64,000 nt of DNA from JAIQFF01 sp963725615 (GTDB lineage Bacteria > Acidobacteriota > Terriglobia > Terriglobales > Acidobacteriaceae). The notes under the pieces are model-generated. The model had not been told where the DNA came from. It saw only the letters and a list, made by a program, of their open reading frames with translations, and did not search any database. Below, piece after piece: positions 35,918 to 45,067 of this stretch. The DNA lies in NCBI GenBank assembly GCA_963725615.1, contig CAVRZO010000021.1, forward strand, positions 14,452-78,451. Direction: 5' to 3'. Each line of letters opens with the position of its first letter. Position 1 is the first letter of the stretch. The translations under genes and the position numbers were made by a program.

Positions 35918-35997
35918 GAGCTTGATTTTAAGCTTAACCAAGAGTGGGGTGTCATCATGAACGGAGTCGCGACTTCGCTTCGCGAAGCAGCGACGTA

Positions 35998-36111
35998 GTC
36001 GAAGGGCCCCTATAGCTGAATCGAAAGCCAGCGGTGTTGGTGTCACTCCACGGGCCGCGCCAAGAATCTCGCAGACGGAATCGGAATTGCAAACGGTAGG
36101 GGTCCTTCGAC
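35998..36111. repeat. Inverted-repeat element with GTCGAAGGGCCCCTA arms
   Basis: GTCGAAGGGCCCCTA (35998-36012) and TAGGGGTCCTTCGAC (36097-36111) are inverted copies with one mismatch, matching the inner arms of the 12066 element. Flanks add hairpins CGCTTCGCGAAGCAGCG and GCGCTTCGCTAGCGAAACGC. Between the 66-aa gene and hemE; no ORF. Confidence -1.
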
Positions 36112-36230
36112 TCCGCGTTGCGCTTCGCTAGCGAAACGCAATACTCCGCACAGGAAGACAAATTGCATAGAGCAAGCCGCTGCCCTACCCGCCACGCCGG
36201 TCGTGGCGAGATGCTACAGTTAAAGAGTCA

Positions 36231-37253
36231 ATGTCTGCCCCCGAATCCCGCTTCGTTAAGGCGTGCCGTGCCCTTCCGGTTGATCGGACACCAGTCTGGT
36301 TCATGCGCCAGGCCGGCCGCTATATGCCCGAATACCGGGCCGTCCGCAAGCAATATTCGCTGATCGAGATATGTAAGCGGCCCGAAGTAGCGGCCGAGGT
36401 GACGATCACAGCCGCTGAGGCCCTGGGCGTGGACGCGGCCATCATCTTTGCCGATCTGCTGCTGCCCCTCGAAGTCATGGGGCTGCCCTTTCATTTCTCT
36501 CCGGGCGAGGGGCCGGTAATCGAGAAACCGGTGCGCGACCAGGCGGACATCTCCGGATTGCGCACCGATCGCGCCGCCGACCTGGGATATGTCTCCGAGG
36601 CGGTGCGGTTGGTCTGCAAACACTTCGGAAAGCGTCTGCCCGTGATCGGTTTCTGTGGAGCGCCGTTCACGCTGGCCAGCTACATGATCGAGGGCGGGAG
36701 TTCGCGCAACTACGTATACACCAAGAAGATGATGTACTCCTCGCCCGCGGCCTGGGATGAGCTTCTCGGCAAACTGGCCGCGGTGGTCTCAGAGTACGCG
36801 GCGGAACAGGTGCGCGCAGGCGCGGACGTGATCCAGGTATTCGACAGTTGGGTGGGGTGTCTCAGCGTGGATGACTACCGCCGTTATGTGCTGCCGCGCA
36901 CCACTGAACTGGTGAAGGCGTTACAGAAAACCGGAGTCCCGATCATTTATTTCGGCACGGACAGCGCTACGCTTTTGTCTTCGATGAAGGAGACCGGCGC
37001 TGAAGTGATCGGCCTGGACTGGCGGATTCCGCTGGATGTGGGTTGGAAGGCGGTTGGGTCCGGAGCGGTGCAGGGGAACCTGGATCCGGTGCTGCTTTTT
37101 GCCGGTTGGAAGGAAATAGAGAAGAGCGCGGGAGAGATTCTGCGGCGAGCCGGAGGACGGGCTGGGCACGTTTTTAATCTAGGGCACGGCATTTTGCCGG
37201 AGACGCCAGTGGAGAACGTAAAGGCGCTGGCGAAGTTTGTGCAGGAATACTGA
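36231..37253 (+). CDS. hemE: Uroporphyrinogen decarboxylase
   Basis: 340 aa. It converts uroporphyrinogen III to coproporphyrinogen III in the cytoplasm. The signature WFMRQAGRYMPEYR (residues 23-36) with the substrate-binding Arg pair, IIFADLLLPLEVMG, VIGFCGAPFTLASYMIEGG and VIQVFDSWVGCLS are all intact, and the length is normal. First gene of a hemE-hemH-hemG run, so it feeds directly into the following enzymes after the coproporphyrinogen oxidase step encoded elsewhere. Confidence -1.
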   Translation: MSAPESRFVKACRALPVDRTPVWFMRQAGRYMPEYRAVRKQYSLIEICKRPEVAAEVTITAAEALGVDAAIIFADLLLPLEVMGLPFHFSPGEGPVIEKPVRDQADISGLRTDRAADLGYVSEAVRLVCKHFGKRLPVIGFCGAPFTLASYMIEGGSSRNYVYTKKMMYSSPAAWDELLGKLAAVVSEYAAEQVRAGADVIQVFDSWVGCLSVDDYRRYVLPRTTELVKALQKTGVPIIYFGTDSATLLSSMKETGAEVIGLDWRIPLDVGWKAVGSGAVQGNLDPVLLFAGWKEIEKSAGEILRRAGGRAGHVFNLGHGILPETPVENVKALAKFVQEY

Positions 37254-37271
37254 TGGGCTGGTGTCGGCGCC

Positions 37272-37292
37272 TCGCGGGCGAGTCGCCCGCGA
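37272..37292. repeat. Near-perfect 21-bp palindrome between hemE and hemH
   Basis: TCGCGGGCGA, one base, TCGCCCGCGA. It would form a very stable hairpin in the mRNA directly in front of the hemH ribosome-binding site and could set differential expression within the operon. Confidence -1.
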
Positions 37293-37324
37293 CCACACAG
37301 TCCCAGACCAAGGGAGTTATCGAT

Positions 37325-38233
37325 TTGTCAGCGAACGAAAAAAATGCGATTTTGCTTTTGGCCCATGGGAGTCCCGATTCTGTGGACGAAATCCCGGAAT
37401 TTCTGAAGCAGATTACCCGCGGCCGGCCCGTCCCACCGGAAGTGATCGAGGAAGTGAAGCATCGCTATGGGCTGATCGGCCGTTCTCCACTGACAGTCCT
37501 CACGCTTCGCCAGGGCGAATTGCTGGCGGAAGAATTGAAGCTGCCGGTATACGTGGGAATGCGTAACTGGAAGCCATTCATTGCCGACACGATTGCCACC
37601 ATGAAGTCGGATGGTGTTGGGCGTGCCATCGTTATTTGCCTGGCGCCGCAAAACTCGCGCACCAGCGTCGGACTTTATCGCGCGGCGTTAAATGTTGAAG
37701 GTGGCGTTCCTTTTACCGTCGAGTTCGTCGAGTCGTGGCATGATCATCCCCTGCTGATCGCGGCCTTTGCCGAGAAGTTCCGCGCGGGATGGGAGCGGGC
37801 CTGCGCTGAAGCGACGGCGCGTGTGCCGGTCATCTTTACTGCGCACAGCGTTCCTCAGCGAACCATCGCCGAAGGCGATCCCTACGAAACCCAAACCAAG
37901 GACACCGCCAGGTTGGTTGCGCTGCAGGCGGGTCTCGCGCCCGAAGACTGGAAGTTTGCCTTTCAGAGCCAGGGAATGTCAGGCGGTGCGTGGCTGGGAC
38001 CCACGGTCGAGAGCACGATTCTGGACTTGAAAGAGAAAGGTCATCGCGCGGTCTTTGTGCAGCCCATCGGATTTTTATGCGATCACGTCGAGGTGCTCTA
38101 CGACATCGACATCGGCTTCAAGGAGTTTGCCGGGAGGGAAGGCATGCAGTTGTGGCGGGCGGAATCCCTGAATGACTCGCCGTTGTTGACGGCTGCCCTG
38201 GCCGATGTAGCGCGGTCGCGCAACGGAAAATGA
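37325..38233 (+). CDS. hemH: Ferrochelatase
   Basis: 302 aa from TTG 37325, chosen because AAGGGAG stands eight to nine bases upstream; an ATG at 37253 overlaps the hemE stop but would translate the palindrome 37272-37292. The enzyme inserts ferrous iron into protoporphyrin (or a coproporphyrin). ILLLAHGSPDSVDEIPEFL, RNWKPFIADT, IFTAHSVPQRTI (His metal ligand region), QSQGMSGGAWLGP and GFLCDHVEVLYDID match the family. The central enzyme in the hemE-hemH-hemG order. Confidence -1.
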   Translation: MSANEKNAILLLAHGSPDSVDEIPEFLKQITRGRPVPPEVIEEVKHRYGLIGRSPLTVLTLRQGELLAEELKLPVYVGMRNWKPFIADTIATMKSDGVGRAIVICLAPQNSRTSVGLYRAALNVEGGVPFTVEFVESWHDHPLLIAAFAEKFRAGWERACAEATARVPVIFTAHSVPQRTIAEGDPYETQTKDTARLVALQAGLAPEDWKFAFQSQGMSGGAWLGPTVESTILDLKEKGHRAVFVQPIGFLCDHVEVLYDIDIGFKEFAGREGMQLWRAESLNDSPLLTAALADVARSRNGK

Positions 38234-38300
38234 TCGGACGATTTCGGCTGAGAATGTTCCGGGGAACTCGAAGCCATACCTGCCGCGCCATTGAAAGTAT

Positions 38301-39689
38301 ATGAAACGCATTGCCATTGTCGGCGGCGGTATCTCCGGGCTGGCGGCGGCCTACGCGCTCGAAGAACGTCGCAGAGCCGGCGAGCTGCTGGAGTATGCGG
38401 TTTATGAATCCAGCCCGCGTTTCGGCGGGGTACTGGCAACGGAACAGGTGGACGGCTGCCTGGTTGAGGCCGGCCCTGATTCCTTCCTCACGGAAAAGCC
38501 CTGGGCCGCGGACCTCTGCCGCCGGCTCGGCATTGAAGATCAGCTCATCGGTTCCAACGACAGCGATCGCAAAACGTACATCCTGGTGAAAGGCAAGTTG
38601 ACACCCCTGCCCGATGGGCTGATGTTCATGGTTCCCACCAGACTTGCGCCGGCGTTATTGTCTACGCTTTTTTCTCCGGCCACCAAGTTCCGCATGGTTC
38701 GCGAATGGCGTTTTGCTCCCCGTGGGTCGAGGAGCGATGAAAGCGTGGCCGCGCTGGTGGAGCGGCATTACGGTGCGGAGATGGTGGAGCGTTTGGCCGA
38801 TCCTCTGCTCTCCGGCGTGTATGGCGGCGAAGCCGCGCAACTCAGTGTGCGTGCAGTGCTGCCGCGGTTTCTAGAGATGGAGTCGAAGTATGGCAGCCTG
38901 GGACGCGGAATGTTGGCGGCGCGCAAAGGCAAGAACTCTGCGCAACCCGCTCCGCCGATTTTTACCTCTCTCAAAAGAGGCATGCAGCAACTGGCGGAGG
39001 CACTGGTGGCTGCGCTTCCCGGAGATGCCTTGCGGGCGAACTCTCCGGTGCAGGCGGTCCAGAGGCAGGATCGAGGGTGGGTCGTATCCGCGGGGTATGC
39101 GTCCGATCAGTTCGACGCTGTGATCGTCGCCACACCGGCGTCGGCTGCCGTGCCTCTCCTCGATATCACCTGTACCGCGGTCGCCTCGGAGCTCAAGGCA
39201 ATCCCATATAGTTCTTCCATGACGGTCGCGCTTGGCTTCGACAAAGATGTGCGGACCTCGTTGCCTCCCGGCTTCGGTTTCCTGGTGCCGCGCAGCGAAG
39301 GCAAGCGCATGCTGGCCGCGACATTTGTTCACAACAAGTTTCCCCATCTCGCTCCGGACGACCGCGCGTTGATCCGCTGTTTTCTGGGCGGCAGCCGCGA
39401 CGAGCAGGTCATGGAACTTCCAGACGATGAGATCCTGCATATCGTGCGCGAAGAACTTCGGCAAATCGTTGGACTGAGCGCGGAGCCGCTCTTCACCCGC
39501 ATCTATAGATGGGAGGGCGCAATGGCCCAGTATATTGTGGGTCACCTCGACCGGTTGCAACGAATCGAGGTTCTGCTGAAGCAATGGCCGGGACTGGTCC
39601 TGGCCGGGAATGCTTATCGCGGAATCGGTGTCCCCGATTGTGTGCGATCGGGTGAGGCAGCGGCCCAACAGGTGTTGGCGGTAGAGTAG
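38301..39689 (+). CDS. hemG: Protoporphyrinogen (or coproporphyrinogen) oxidase, HemY type
   Basis: 462 aa FAD enzyme with the dinucleotide motif IAIVGGGISGLAAAYALE at residues 4-21 and a late GLVLAGNAYRGIGVPDC that binds FAD. VEAGPDSFLTEKP and ADPLLSGVYGGEAAQLSVRA are typical of the oxygen-dependent HemY/HemG group. It oxidises the porphyrinogen six-electron step before or around iron insertion. The 67-bp gap to hemH suggests one transcript. Some labs would name it hemY. Confidence -1.
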   Translation: MKRIAIVGGGISGLAAAYALEERRRAGELLEYAVYESSPRFGGVLATEQVDGCLVEAGPDSFLTEKPWAADLCRRLGIEDQLIGSNDSDRKTYILVKGKLTPLPDGLMFMVPTRLAPALLSTLFSPATKFRMVREWRFAPRGSRSDESVAALVERHYGAEMVERLADPLLSGVYGGEAAQLSVRAVLPRFLEMESKYGSLGRGMLAARKGKNSAQPAPPIFTSLKRGMQQLAEALVAALPGDALRANSPVQAVQRQDRGWVVSAGYASDQFDAVIVATPASAAVPLLDITCTAVASELKAIPYSSSMTVALGFDKDVRTSLPPGFGFLVPRSEGKRMLAATFVHNKFPHLAPDDRALIRCFLGGSRDEQVMELPDDEILHIVREELRQIVGLSAEPLFTRIYRWEGAMAQYIVGHLDRLQRIEVLLKQWPGLVLAGNAYRGIGVPDCVRSGEAAAQQVLAVE

Positions 39690-39726
39690 GTTTGGGCGGC
39701 GTCGTCCCGCCGGTTGAACAATAAGC

Positions 39727-41349
39727 TTACAGGTCTCCGAGTTCGAGTCTCCCGTCCGCATTCTTCCATGCTGCCTCAAATTCTCTCCGTACCCATTCCG
39801 CGTCCCGGATATTAGTCTGAGCTTCGAGGCTCTTCAAAAGGCCAAACAACGACCTGGGATTTCGGGGGTATTGTTCCAGATCAGTACGAAACACTGCTTC
39901 CGCCTGGGCGGCTTGGCCGCTCAACAACAAGGCCGCGCCAAGCGATTCCCGCACAGGATAAAACCATTCGGGCGGTTCCCCGTAGTAAAGCCGGTCCTGG
40001 ATCTGAACCGCTTTCGTCCAGTACCCGATCGCACGTTCACGGTCGGCGTGCGCCGCGGCGATTCGAGCGTCCAGGATGTTCGCTGACAGGTCGAGAAAAG
40101 TTTGCGCTTTGTTGGAGAAAAAACTGAACTCGGTATCGGCAGGCATTTCTTTGCGTGCAATGTCCAGACTTTTCCGTTCTGCTTCCGCCATCCCGAACTG
40201 ACCTTTTGCCGCAGCGGCAGATCCACGGGCGAAATGCCAGAGTGCGTTTGTCATGAGCAGGCGCGGGTTCGGCGGCGGCAGCTTCAAGACTTCATCCCAG
40301 CGATGAAACCGAAGGAGCACAAATATCGGTGTGGGCACGTAGACCTCAAACACCGGCATGCTTGCGACCATATCGCTCACATGTGCCGCCAATTCTTCGG
40401 CGGCTTGTCTCGCATCGGCAAAATTACCCGCCATGCTGTTGGCGGCAGCGAGGAAATGAAGGTTATGGGCGTAATACATCATGTCGTACATGCTGCCCGT
40501 GGTCCCGCTCTCCCGCAGGTAGACACGGTCTATCTCAGCCGCCATCACATTGCTCCGGGCAGATGCCGGGTAATCTCCGACCCGGAAATAGGTGTGTGCG
40601 GGCATATGCACCAGATGGCCTGCTGCCGGTGCGAGGGTTTCCAGACGCCTGGCGCTGGCCAGGGCCCACTCGGGATGAGGGGATGCTTCCACGGCATGGA
40701 TGTAGTAGTGATTCGCGCCAACGTGGCTGGGGTCACGCCGCAACACTGATTCCAGCACGCCAACAATCTCCTCAGTACCCTCGGTCGGATGGCCATCGAG
40801 GCCCCAAAGCTTCCAGGGGTGGAGATCCATCAGGCTCTCCGCATAGAGCGTGGCCGCGTCGAGATCGTCCGCGTACCGCCTGGATAACTCACGCATCGCG
40901 TGAGCATAGTCCGCGTCAAGTTTTCTCAAATTTACGCCGGGATCAGCCGAGTAACGCTTCGCCAGCGCTTGAATGTAGGCGCGTTCGCTTTCCGCTACGC
41001 CCGCCGAGAGCGATATCGCCTTCTGCACCGCTTCATAGGCAGCCTTTTCGTGGGGGGGATCTACATCCAGATTGATGCATGGACCTAACGCCAATGCGAC
41101 GCCCCAATAGGCCATCGCTGACTGCGGATCCAGTTCGGCCGCCCGCCGGAATGATCGAGTGGCCTCTTCGTGGTTGAAAGCGAAGACTAGAGTGAGCCCC
41201 TGGTCGAAGAAACGCTGCGCCTCAGCGCTCTTTGTGGAAATCGAGTGGTGATGCTGGCCCATACCCGACATCAAGGCCGGTGGTTTTGACTGCGCTAACA
41301 GTGAACAGACACCAGCGAGAAGCACAAATACGGATGCGGCACGTTTCAT
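39727..41349 (-). CDS. Secreted TPR protein (540 aa)
   Basis: Signal peptide KRAASVFVLLAGVCSLLA; start supported by GGAG eight bases upstream. TPR-type units occur from about residue 45 (FNHEEATRSFRRAAELDPQS) to the C-terminus (AVFRTDLEQYPRNPRSLFGL). Distinctive pieces are SGMGQHHHSIST near the mature N-terminus, VGANHYYIHAVEASPHPEWA and HMPAHTYFRVGDY, rich in His and typical of a conserved periplasmic TPR group. It may bind metal through these His residues, which is inference. Divergent from the Met/His-rich gene at 41519. Confidence -1.
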   Translation of the reverse strand: MKRAASVFVLLAGVCSLLAQSKPPALMSGMGQHHHSISTKSAEAQRFFDQGLTLVFAFNHEEATRSFRRAAELDPQSAMAYWGVALALGPCINLDVDPPHEKAAYEAVQKAISLSAGVAESERAYIQALAKRYSADPGVNLRKLDADYAHAMRELSRRYADDLDAATLYAESLMDLHPWKLWGLDGHPTEGTEEIVGVLESVLRRDPSHVGANHYYIHAVEASPHPEWALASARRLETLAPAAGHLVHMPAHTYFRVGDYPASARSNVMAAEIDRVYLRESGTTGSMYDMMYYAHNLHFLAAANSMAGNFADARQAAEELAAHVSDMVASMPVFEVYVPTPIFVLLRFHRWDEVLKLPPPNPRLLMTNALWHFARGSAAAAKGQFGMAEAERKSLDIARKEMPADTEFSFFSNKAQTFLDLSANILDARIAAAHADRERAIGYWTKAVQIQDRLYYGEPPEWFYPVRESLGAALLLSGQAAQAEAVFRTDLEQYPRNPRSLFGLLKSLEAQTNIRDAEWVRREFEAAWKNADGRLELGDL

Positions 41350-41518
41350 CCGGATTCTCCAAACGTTTGAGCTAGGGTACCAAACCGCCTGCGGTCACCC
41401 GATCCGCAAACCAGCCTGGCGACTGCTCCGGGTTTTGTTACGGCCGTAACGGCGGTAACTTCTCTACTATTGCAGAAACTAACGGGCTCATTCAGGGTTA
41501 GTACAATTGGAAAGTCCT

Positions 41519-42427
41519 ATGAGCAGACGGATTCTGGCCCTGGCTTCGCTCACGTTGTTCGCGCTCCTGCCATTGTCGGCGCAGGAACAGAAATCATCAG
41601 TTGATCCCGTAAATGAGGACAAGCCGGCGCAAGCCACTCCGGCTGACATGCTACACGATGCATCCCAAGAACCGCACGACGTGCCCCATGACACGTCCCA
41701 AGAGCCGCCGCCCGCCGCGCTCCTCGACGTGCCCGCCCCCGCACCAAAAATGAGTGACATGAACATGCCGGACATGGTGGGAATGAACAACGACGGCAGC
41801 GCACACGCCATGCTTTCTATGGCAGATCGCAAAATGGACATGGGGCCGCACATGAAGATGACGACCCTGCGCGATCTGAAGCCCGGGGATCAGGAGAAAG
41901 CAGACCAGGTGGTGACCGCAGCGCGCAAGGCAGCGGAAAAATACACCGATTACAAAGTTGCTCTCGCCGACGGCTATAAGATATTTCTGCCAAACGTGCC
42001 GCAGAAGCAGTATCACTTCACCAACTACCGTTATGCGTTCGAGGCCGCCATCGAGTTCAATCCCGAACATCCTACGTCGCTGCTCTACGAGAAAAATGGC
42101 GCGGAGTACAAGCTCATTGGGGTAATGTACACGGCGCCCAAGAATGCGAACTGGAACGAACTGGACCAGCGCATTCCGCTGAGCATCGCGCAGTGGCACG
42201 CGCACATCAATCTGTGCATGCCTCCGGCCGACAGAAAGAAGGAGGCTTGGGGTCCAAATGCGAAATTCGGTTTAGCGGGCTCAATCACGACCAGAGACGC
42301 TTGTGAAGCCGCGGGCGGAAAATTCATGCCTCAAATCTTCGGCTGGATGGTGCATGTGTATCCGCTTGAGCAAAAGCCGGAAGACATCTGGTCAGTCGAA
42401 CGCCAGGCCGCCAATCACATGGATTGA
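41519..42427 (+). CDS. Exported Met/His-rich protein, possible copper or metal binding
   Basis: 302 aa from ATG 41519 with a signal peptide (SRRILALASLTLFALLPLSA). A Pro/Asp-rich linker leads into a methionine-rich zone (residues about 80-115: MSDMNMPDMVGMNNDG, DRKMDMGPHMKMT) like periplasmic copper-binding proteins. The C-terminal domain contains FLPNVPQKQYHFTNYRY and SIAQWHAHINLCMPP with His/Cys that could form a metal site. No named family recognised. The stop overlaps the convergent gtrA-type gene by 13 bp. Confidence -1.
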   Translation: MSRRILALASLTLFALLPLSAQEQKSSVDPVNEDKPAQATPADMLHDASQEPHDVPHDTSQEPPPAALLDVPAPAPKMSDMNMPDMVGMNNDGSAHAMLSMADRKMDMGPHMKMTTLRDLKPGDQEKADQVVTAARKAAEKYTDYKVALADGYKIFLPNVPQKQYHFTNYRYAFEAAIEFNPEHPTSLLYEKNGAEYKLIGVMYTAPKNANWNELDQRIPLSIAQWHAHINLCMPPADRKKEAWGPNAKFGLAGSITTRDACEAAGGKFMPQIFGWMVHVYPLEQKPEDIWSVERQAANHMD

Positions 42428-42840
42428 GTTTCAGTCCGATCTGCTGCGAACACAAAACCATTACTGACCACGAAGTTGACGACGGAGCATGCCGCGATCG
42501 TGATTCCGCTGGCCAACAGGTAGTTGACGTGTCCGACTCCGACCAGCAGCTTCATTAACACCAAATTCCCGGCGATGGAGAACAATCCAGTGGTCAGGTT
42601 GAACTTGCAGAAGCGGGCGACGCCCGTGCCGCTACGGTCTGCCCAGGTGAAGCGCTCGTGCCAGAGAAAATTGTGGACCACGGCGGTCTCAACCGCCACC
42701 GCAGTGGCGACCATGTAGTGAATATGCAGCCCGGATTTCAGCACGACCAGCATGAGCAACTGAACGGCAATGCCCATACCGCCGACGAGGTTGAATTTGA
42801 GCCAGCGAGTTGCCGTGGAGCGCCATGAGTTTGCCGTCAT
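42415..42840 (-). CDS. GtrA-family membrane protein
   Basis: 141 aa from ATG 42840, which overlaps the previous stop as ATGA, so translation is coupled. Four membrane helices: LKFNLVGGMGIAVQLLMLVV, a second near IHYMVATAVAVETAV, KFNLTTGLFSIAGNLVLMKL and YLLASGITIAACSVVNFVVS. Charged TWADRSGT lies in the middle loop. GtrA proteins help flip undecaprenyl-linked sugars or act in wall-polymer assembly. With the adjacent CDP-alcohol transferase it points to envelope glycolipid work. Confidence -1.
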   Translation of the reverse strand: MTANSWRSTATRWLKFNLVGGMGIAVQLLMLVVLKSGLHIHYMVATAVAVETAVVHNFLWHERFTWADRSGTGVARFCKFNLTTGLFSIAGNLVLMKLLVGVGHVNYLLASGITIAACSVVNFVVSNGFVFAADRTETQSM

Positions 42841-43571
42841 CGAATCCGCTCTTCCATATACAGGCGACGAGTATTGCGCACGGTGAAAAAGATCAGCATG
42901 GCAGTCATGCCAACCATGCCAATCGCGCCGCCTACATCGAACAGGCGGAAGTGTCCGTGGAACACCATCGGGTGATAGAAGAGCGCCACGTTGCCAATCG
43001 ACAACAGAATGCGTAGCTCTGTCGGCCCGAAGTTCCAGAACGACAGTTGAAATTCCCCCAGCGTGTAGGTGGCCAGGTAGGACTGGATGGAGAGCATCAA
43101 GAAAGCGATCAGCAAGCCGATTGCGATGAAGGGATGCATGTATCCCGAAAATGCCAGGCCGCCGATAAGCGCCAGCCCGCCGAAGCTGTCCACGATGTGG
43201 TCCACATAGAAGCCGTAGCGCGGGCGCTGCTGCTGGCGCACCCGGGCCAGTGTGCCGTCGAGGCTGTCCCCCAGCCAATTGAGCGCCAGAAAAGCGATGC
43301 CGGCCAGGAGCCAGTACCGGTTCCAGGCGGAAAGTGCGTAACTGGCCCCAGCCATCACTTGGGCCAGTAAGCCGACTAAGGTGAGGTGGTCGGAGCTGAT
43401 CCAGCGTGGTGTGCGTTCGGCCATCCAGATCAGGGCGCGCTTTTCTGGGCGGCTGGTCAGGGCGTTGTGAATTCGGGCCGCGTTCTCGAAGGGTTTGACG
43501 CGCCGCACTTCGGTCAGCACATTAGGGTTAGCCTGCTCGCAGAAATCTATCATTGGACTCGCCATTTTCAT
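42837..43571 (-). CDS. CDP-alcohol phosphatidyltransferase
   Basis: 244 aa from ATG 43571 (MKMASPMIDFCEQ, GGGAGC upstream). The family motif D-G-x2-A-R-x8-G-x3-D-x3-D is complete in DSLDGTLARVRQQQRPRYGF plus YVDHIVDS, so it should be catalytic. Six helices span the rest. It transfers a phosphatidyl or phosphoalcohol group from a CDP-alcohol. Coupled to the GtrA-type gene, it may make an unusual phospholipid. Confidence -1.
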   Translation of the reverse strand: MKMASPMIDFCEQANPNVLTEVRRVKPFENAARIHNALTSRPEKRALIWMAERTPRWISSDHLTLVGLLAQVMAGASYALSAWNRYWLLAGIAFLALNWLGDSLDGTLARVRQQQRPRYGFYVDHIVDSFGGLALIGGLAFSGYMHPFIAIGLLIAFLMLSIQSYLATYTLGEFQLSFWNFGPTELRILLSIGNVALFYHPMVFHGHFRLFDVGGAIGMVGMTAMLIFFTVRNTRRLYMEERIR

Positions 43572-43893
43572 GCTCCCGGGGGACAGTTTGGCGCGGGTAG
43601 GAGCATGGCGCAATGCATTGCGGGTAAACTGCGAATCAACTGCGAGTCAACCCGGAAGTGATTGACGCAAAATGGATTATCGGGCCGGTTTAGGGCGGAT
43701 TTCCGGGATCATCCGCTTGCCGGAGTGGGGGGCGGGCTCCCATAAGCGCTAACTGAAGTAGGTCGGGCAAGAACGTTGACATTCCCGAAGGGGAGGACTC
43801 AGCATGGTCAGTCCTAATCGCGATTATCACAACAATGATTACGAAACTGACGCGCTGATGAGACAACACCAACCAGAGTTCTTACGCAGGATG
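43572..43893. other. Intergenic region with one half of a 16-bp inverted pair and a possible small ORF start
   Basis: CCCATAAGCGCTAACT (43739-43754) is repeated inverted at 45018-45033, on the far side of the panE-like gene. A plus-strand ATG at 43804 follows the strong AGGGGAGGACTC and could begin a short peptide (MVSPNRDYHNNDYETDAL), but its frame runs antisense into panE, so it is not called as a gene. Confidence -1.
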
Positions 43894-44870
43894 TCACCCA
43901 TGTCTAGTCCGGGTCGAGGCAAAGCGTCTGATGTCCTCAACATAGCTCTCCATCACCGGCATCGAAACGCCAAGATTATGCGCCGTAGAGATGAGGTCAT
44001 CATAGAAAGTCTTAATCTCTATAGGATCACCGAAGGCGTGAGCGGAGCAACGCTTCCGGTACTCGTCATGCCGAAACATCCTGCGCATGATCCAGACATA
44101 GAATCGCTGGCGCAGCGAGGAGTTCGTCAGAAATGGAGCGGCCTCTGGGTACTGGGAGAGCAGCACTCCCCGTTGCCTCACCACCTGTAGGCATTCACCG
44201 CCAGCTCTCAGCGCTGTCAAGATCGCATCGCGGTCATTCAAGAACGATTCCATGCTTCCGGCCCGCACGAGTGCCGCCCACGTACCCCCGGTCATTGCAT
44301 ATTGGACCCATAGGTAGTGCAACATATCCGAATGAAGCTTGTTTCGATATCGGCCGCGGCAAACAGGCCAGCAACTTTCTCAGCGAGCTCAGAGGGTTCG
44401 CCCTCCGGCGACCCGATATCTAGTTTTAGTGCCGAAAGCGTCGCAACGAGCATGCCTCTGGAAAAGGCGCCACCCGCCTTGGCATCTCCGTAGATATAGC
44501 GGGTACGTGGCAGAATGGCGTCGATCTCCCTGACGCCATCCCAATTCTGTGTCAGAAGTAAGAAATCGGCCCCACCGGCTCCGGGGACCACTTCGATGAG
44601 GGTTTGAGCTAGCGCGTAATGTTTCACGGGTACGATGACCAGGTCAAGACTCTCAGCCGGAGGTAGCGTTTCTACGGCGTTCAATTTATACAGCCCGCGG
44701 AAATTGCGTTGGTGTTTCTTGCGCCGGTCAAAAACGTCCAGTGTCAGACCATCGCGCAGCGCGGTTGCCCTGTCACGCCGCACCAAGTGCACCACCCGAT
44801 GTCCGCTCGCCGCCAGCGCCCAGCCATAGATTGAGCCAATGACTCCCGCCCCGATTACGAGCACGTGCAT
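43894..44870 (-). pseudogene. Ketopantoate reductase-like (ApbA/PanE), frameshifted
   Basis: The N-terminal frame (to about 44310) carries the NAD(P)-binding MHVLVIGAGVIGSIYGWALA, VIVPVKHYALAQTL and LLLTQNWDGV. The C-terminal frame (44325 down to 43894) continues with HYLWVQYAMTGGTWAALVRA and a helical substrate domain ending ASTRTRHG. One indel near 44310 separates them, so a single base change would restore about 325 aa. The family reduces 2-dehydropantoate with NADPH; this copy is a divergent relative and may act on another ketoacid. Confidence -1.
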
Positions 44871-45017
44871 AGCGTCACCGCTTCGACTGCATTAATTCGT
44901 CTCGAGTAGGACTAGAAGAGCGTAGCAGAAGCGGCAAGCAGAACCTGGAATAAAGTCCCGCAACCAGGTCTGGGCCGGGTTCCGCTCCTGTGACGGACAA
45001 TTCGGAGGCAATTCTTA

Positions 45018-45033
45018 AGTTAGCGCTTATGGG
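45018..45033. repeat. Right half of the 16-bp inverted pair around the panE-like gene
   Basis: AGTTAGCGCTTATGGG is the exact reverse complement of 43739-43754. Just beyond it, CAGCCGGCGGGATGCCGGCGC (split at 45050-45070) is a half copy of the CGCCGGCGTCCCGCCGG-type element that interrupts rnr. Confidence -1.
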
Positions 45034-45067
45034 CGGCCCCCCCACGACAGCCGGCGGGATGCCGGCG

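Noticed and set aside
43804..44190. 128-aa plus-strand ORF with a strong ribosome-binding site
   Set aside because: After about 30 codons it runs antisense through the panE-like gene and loses protein-like character; a truncated peptide remains possible.
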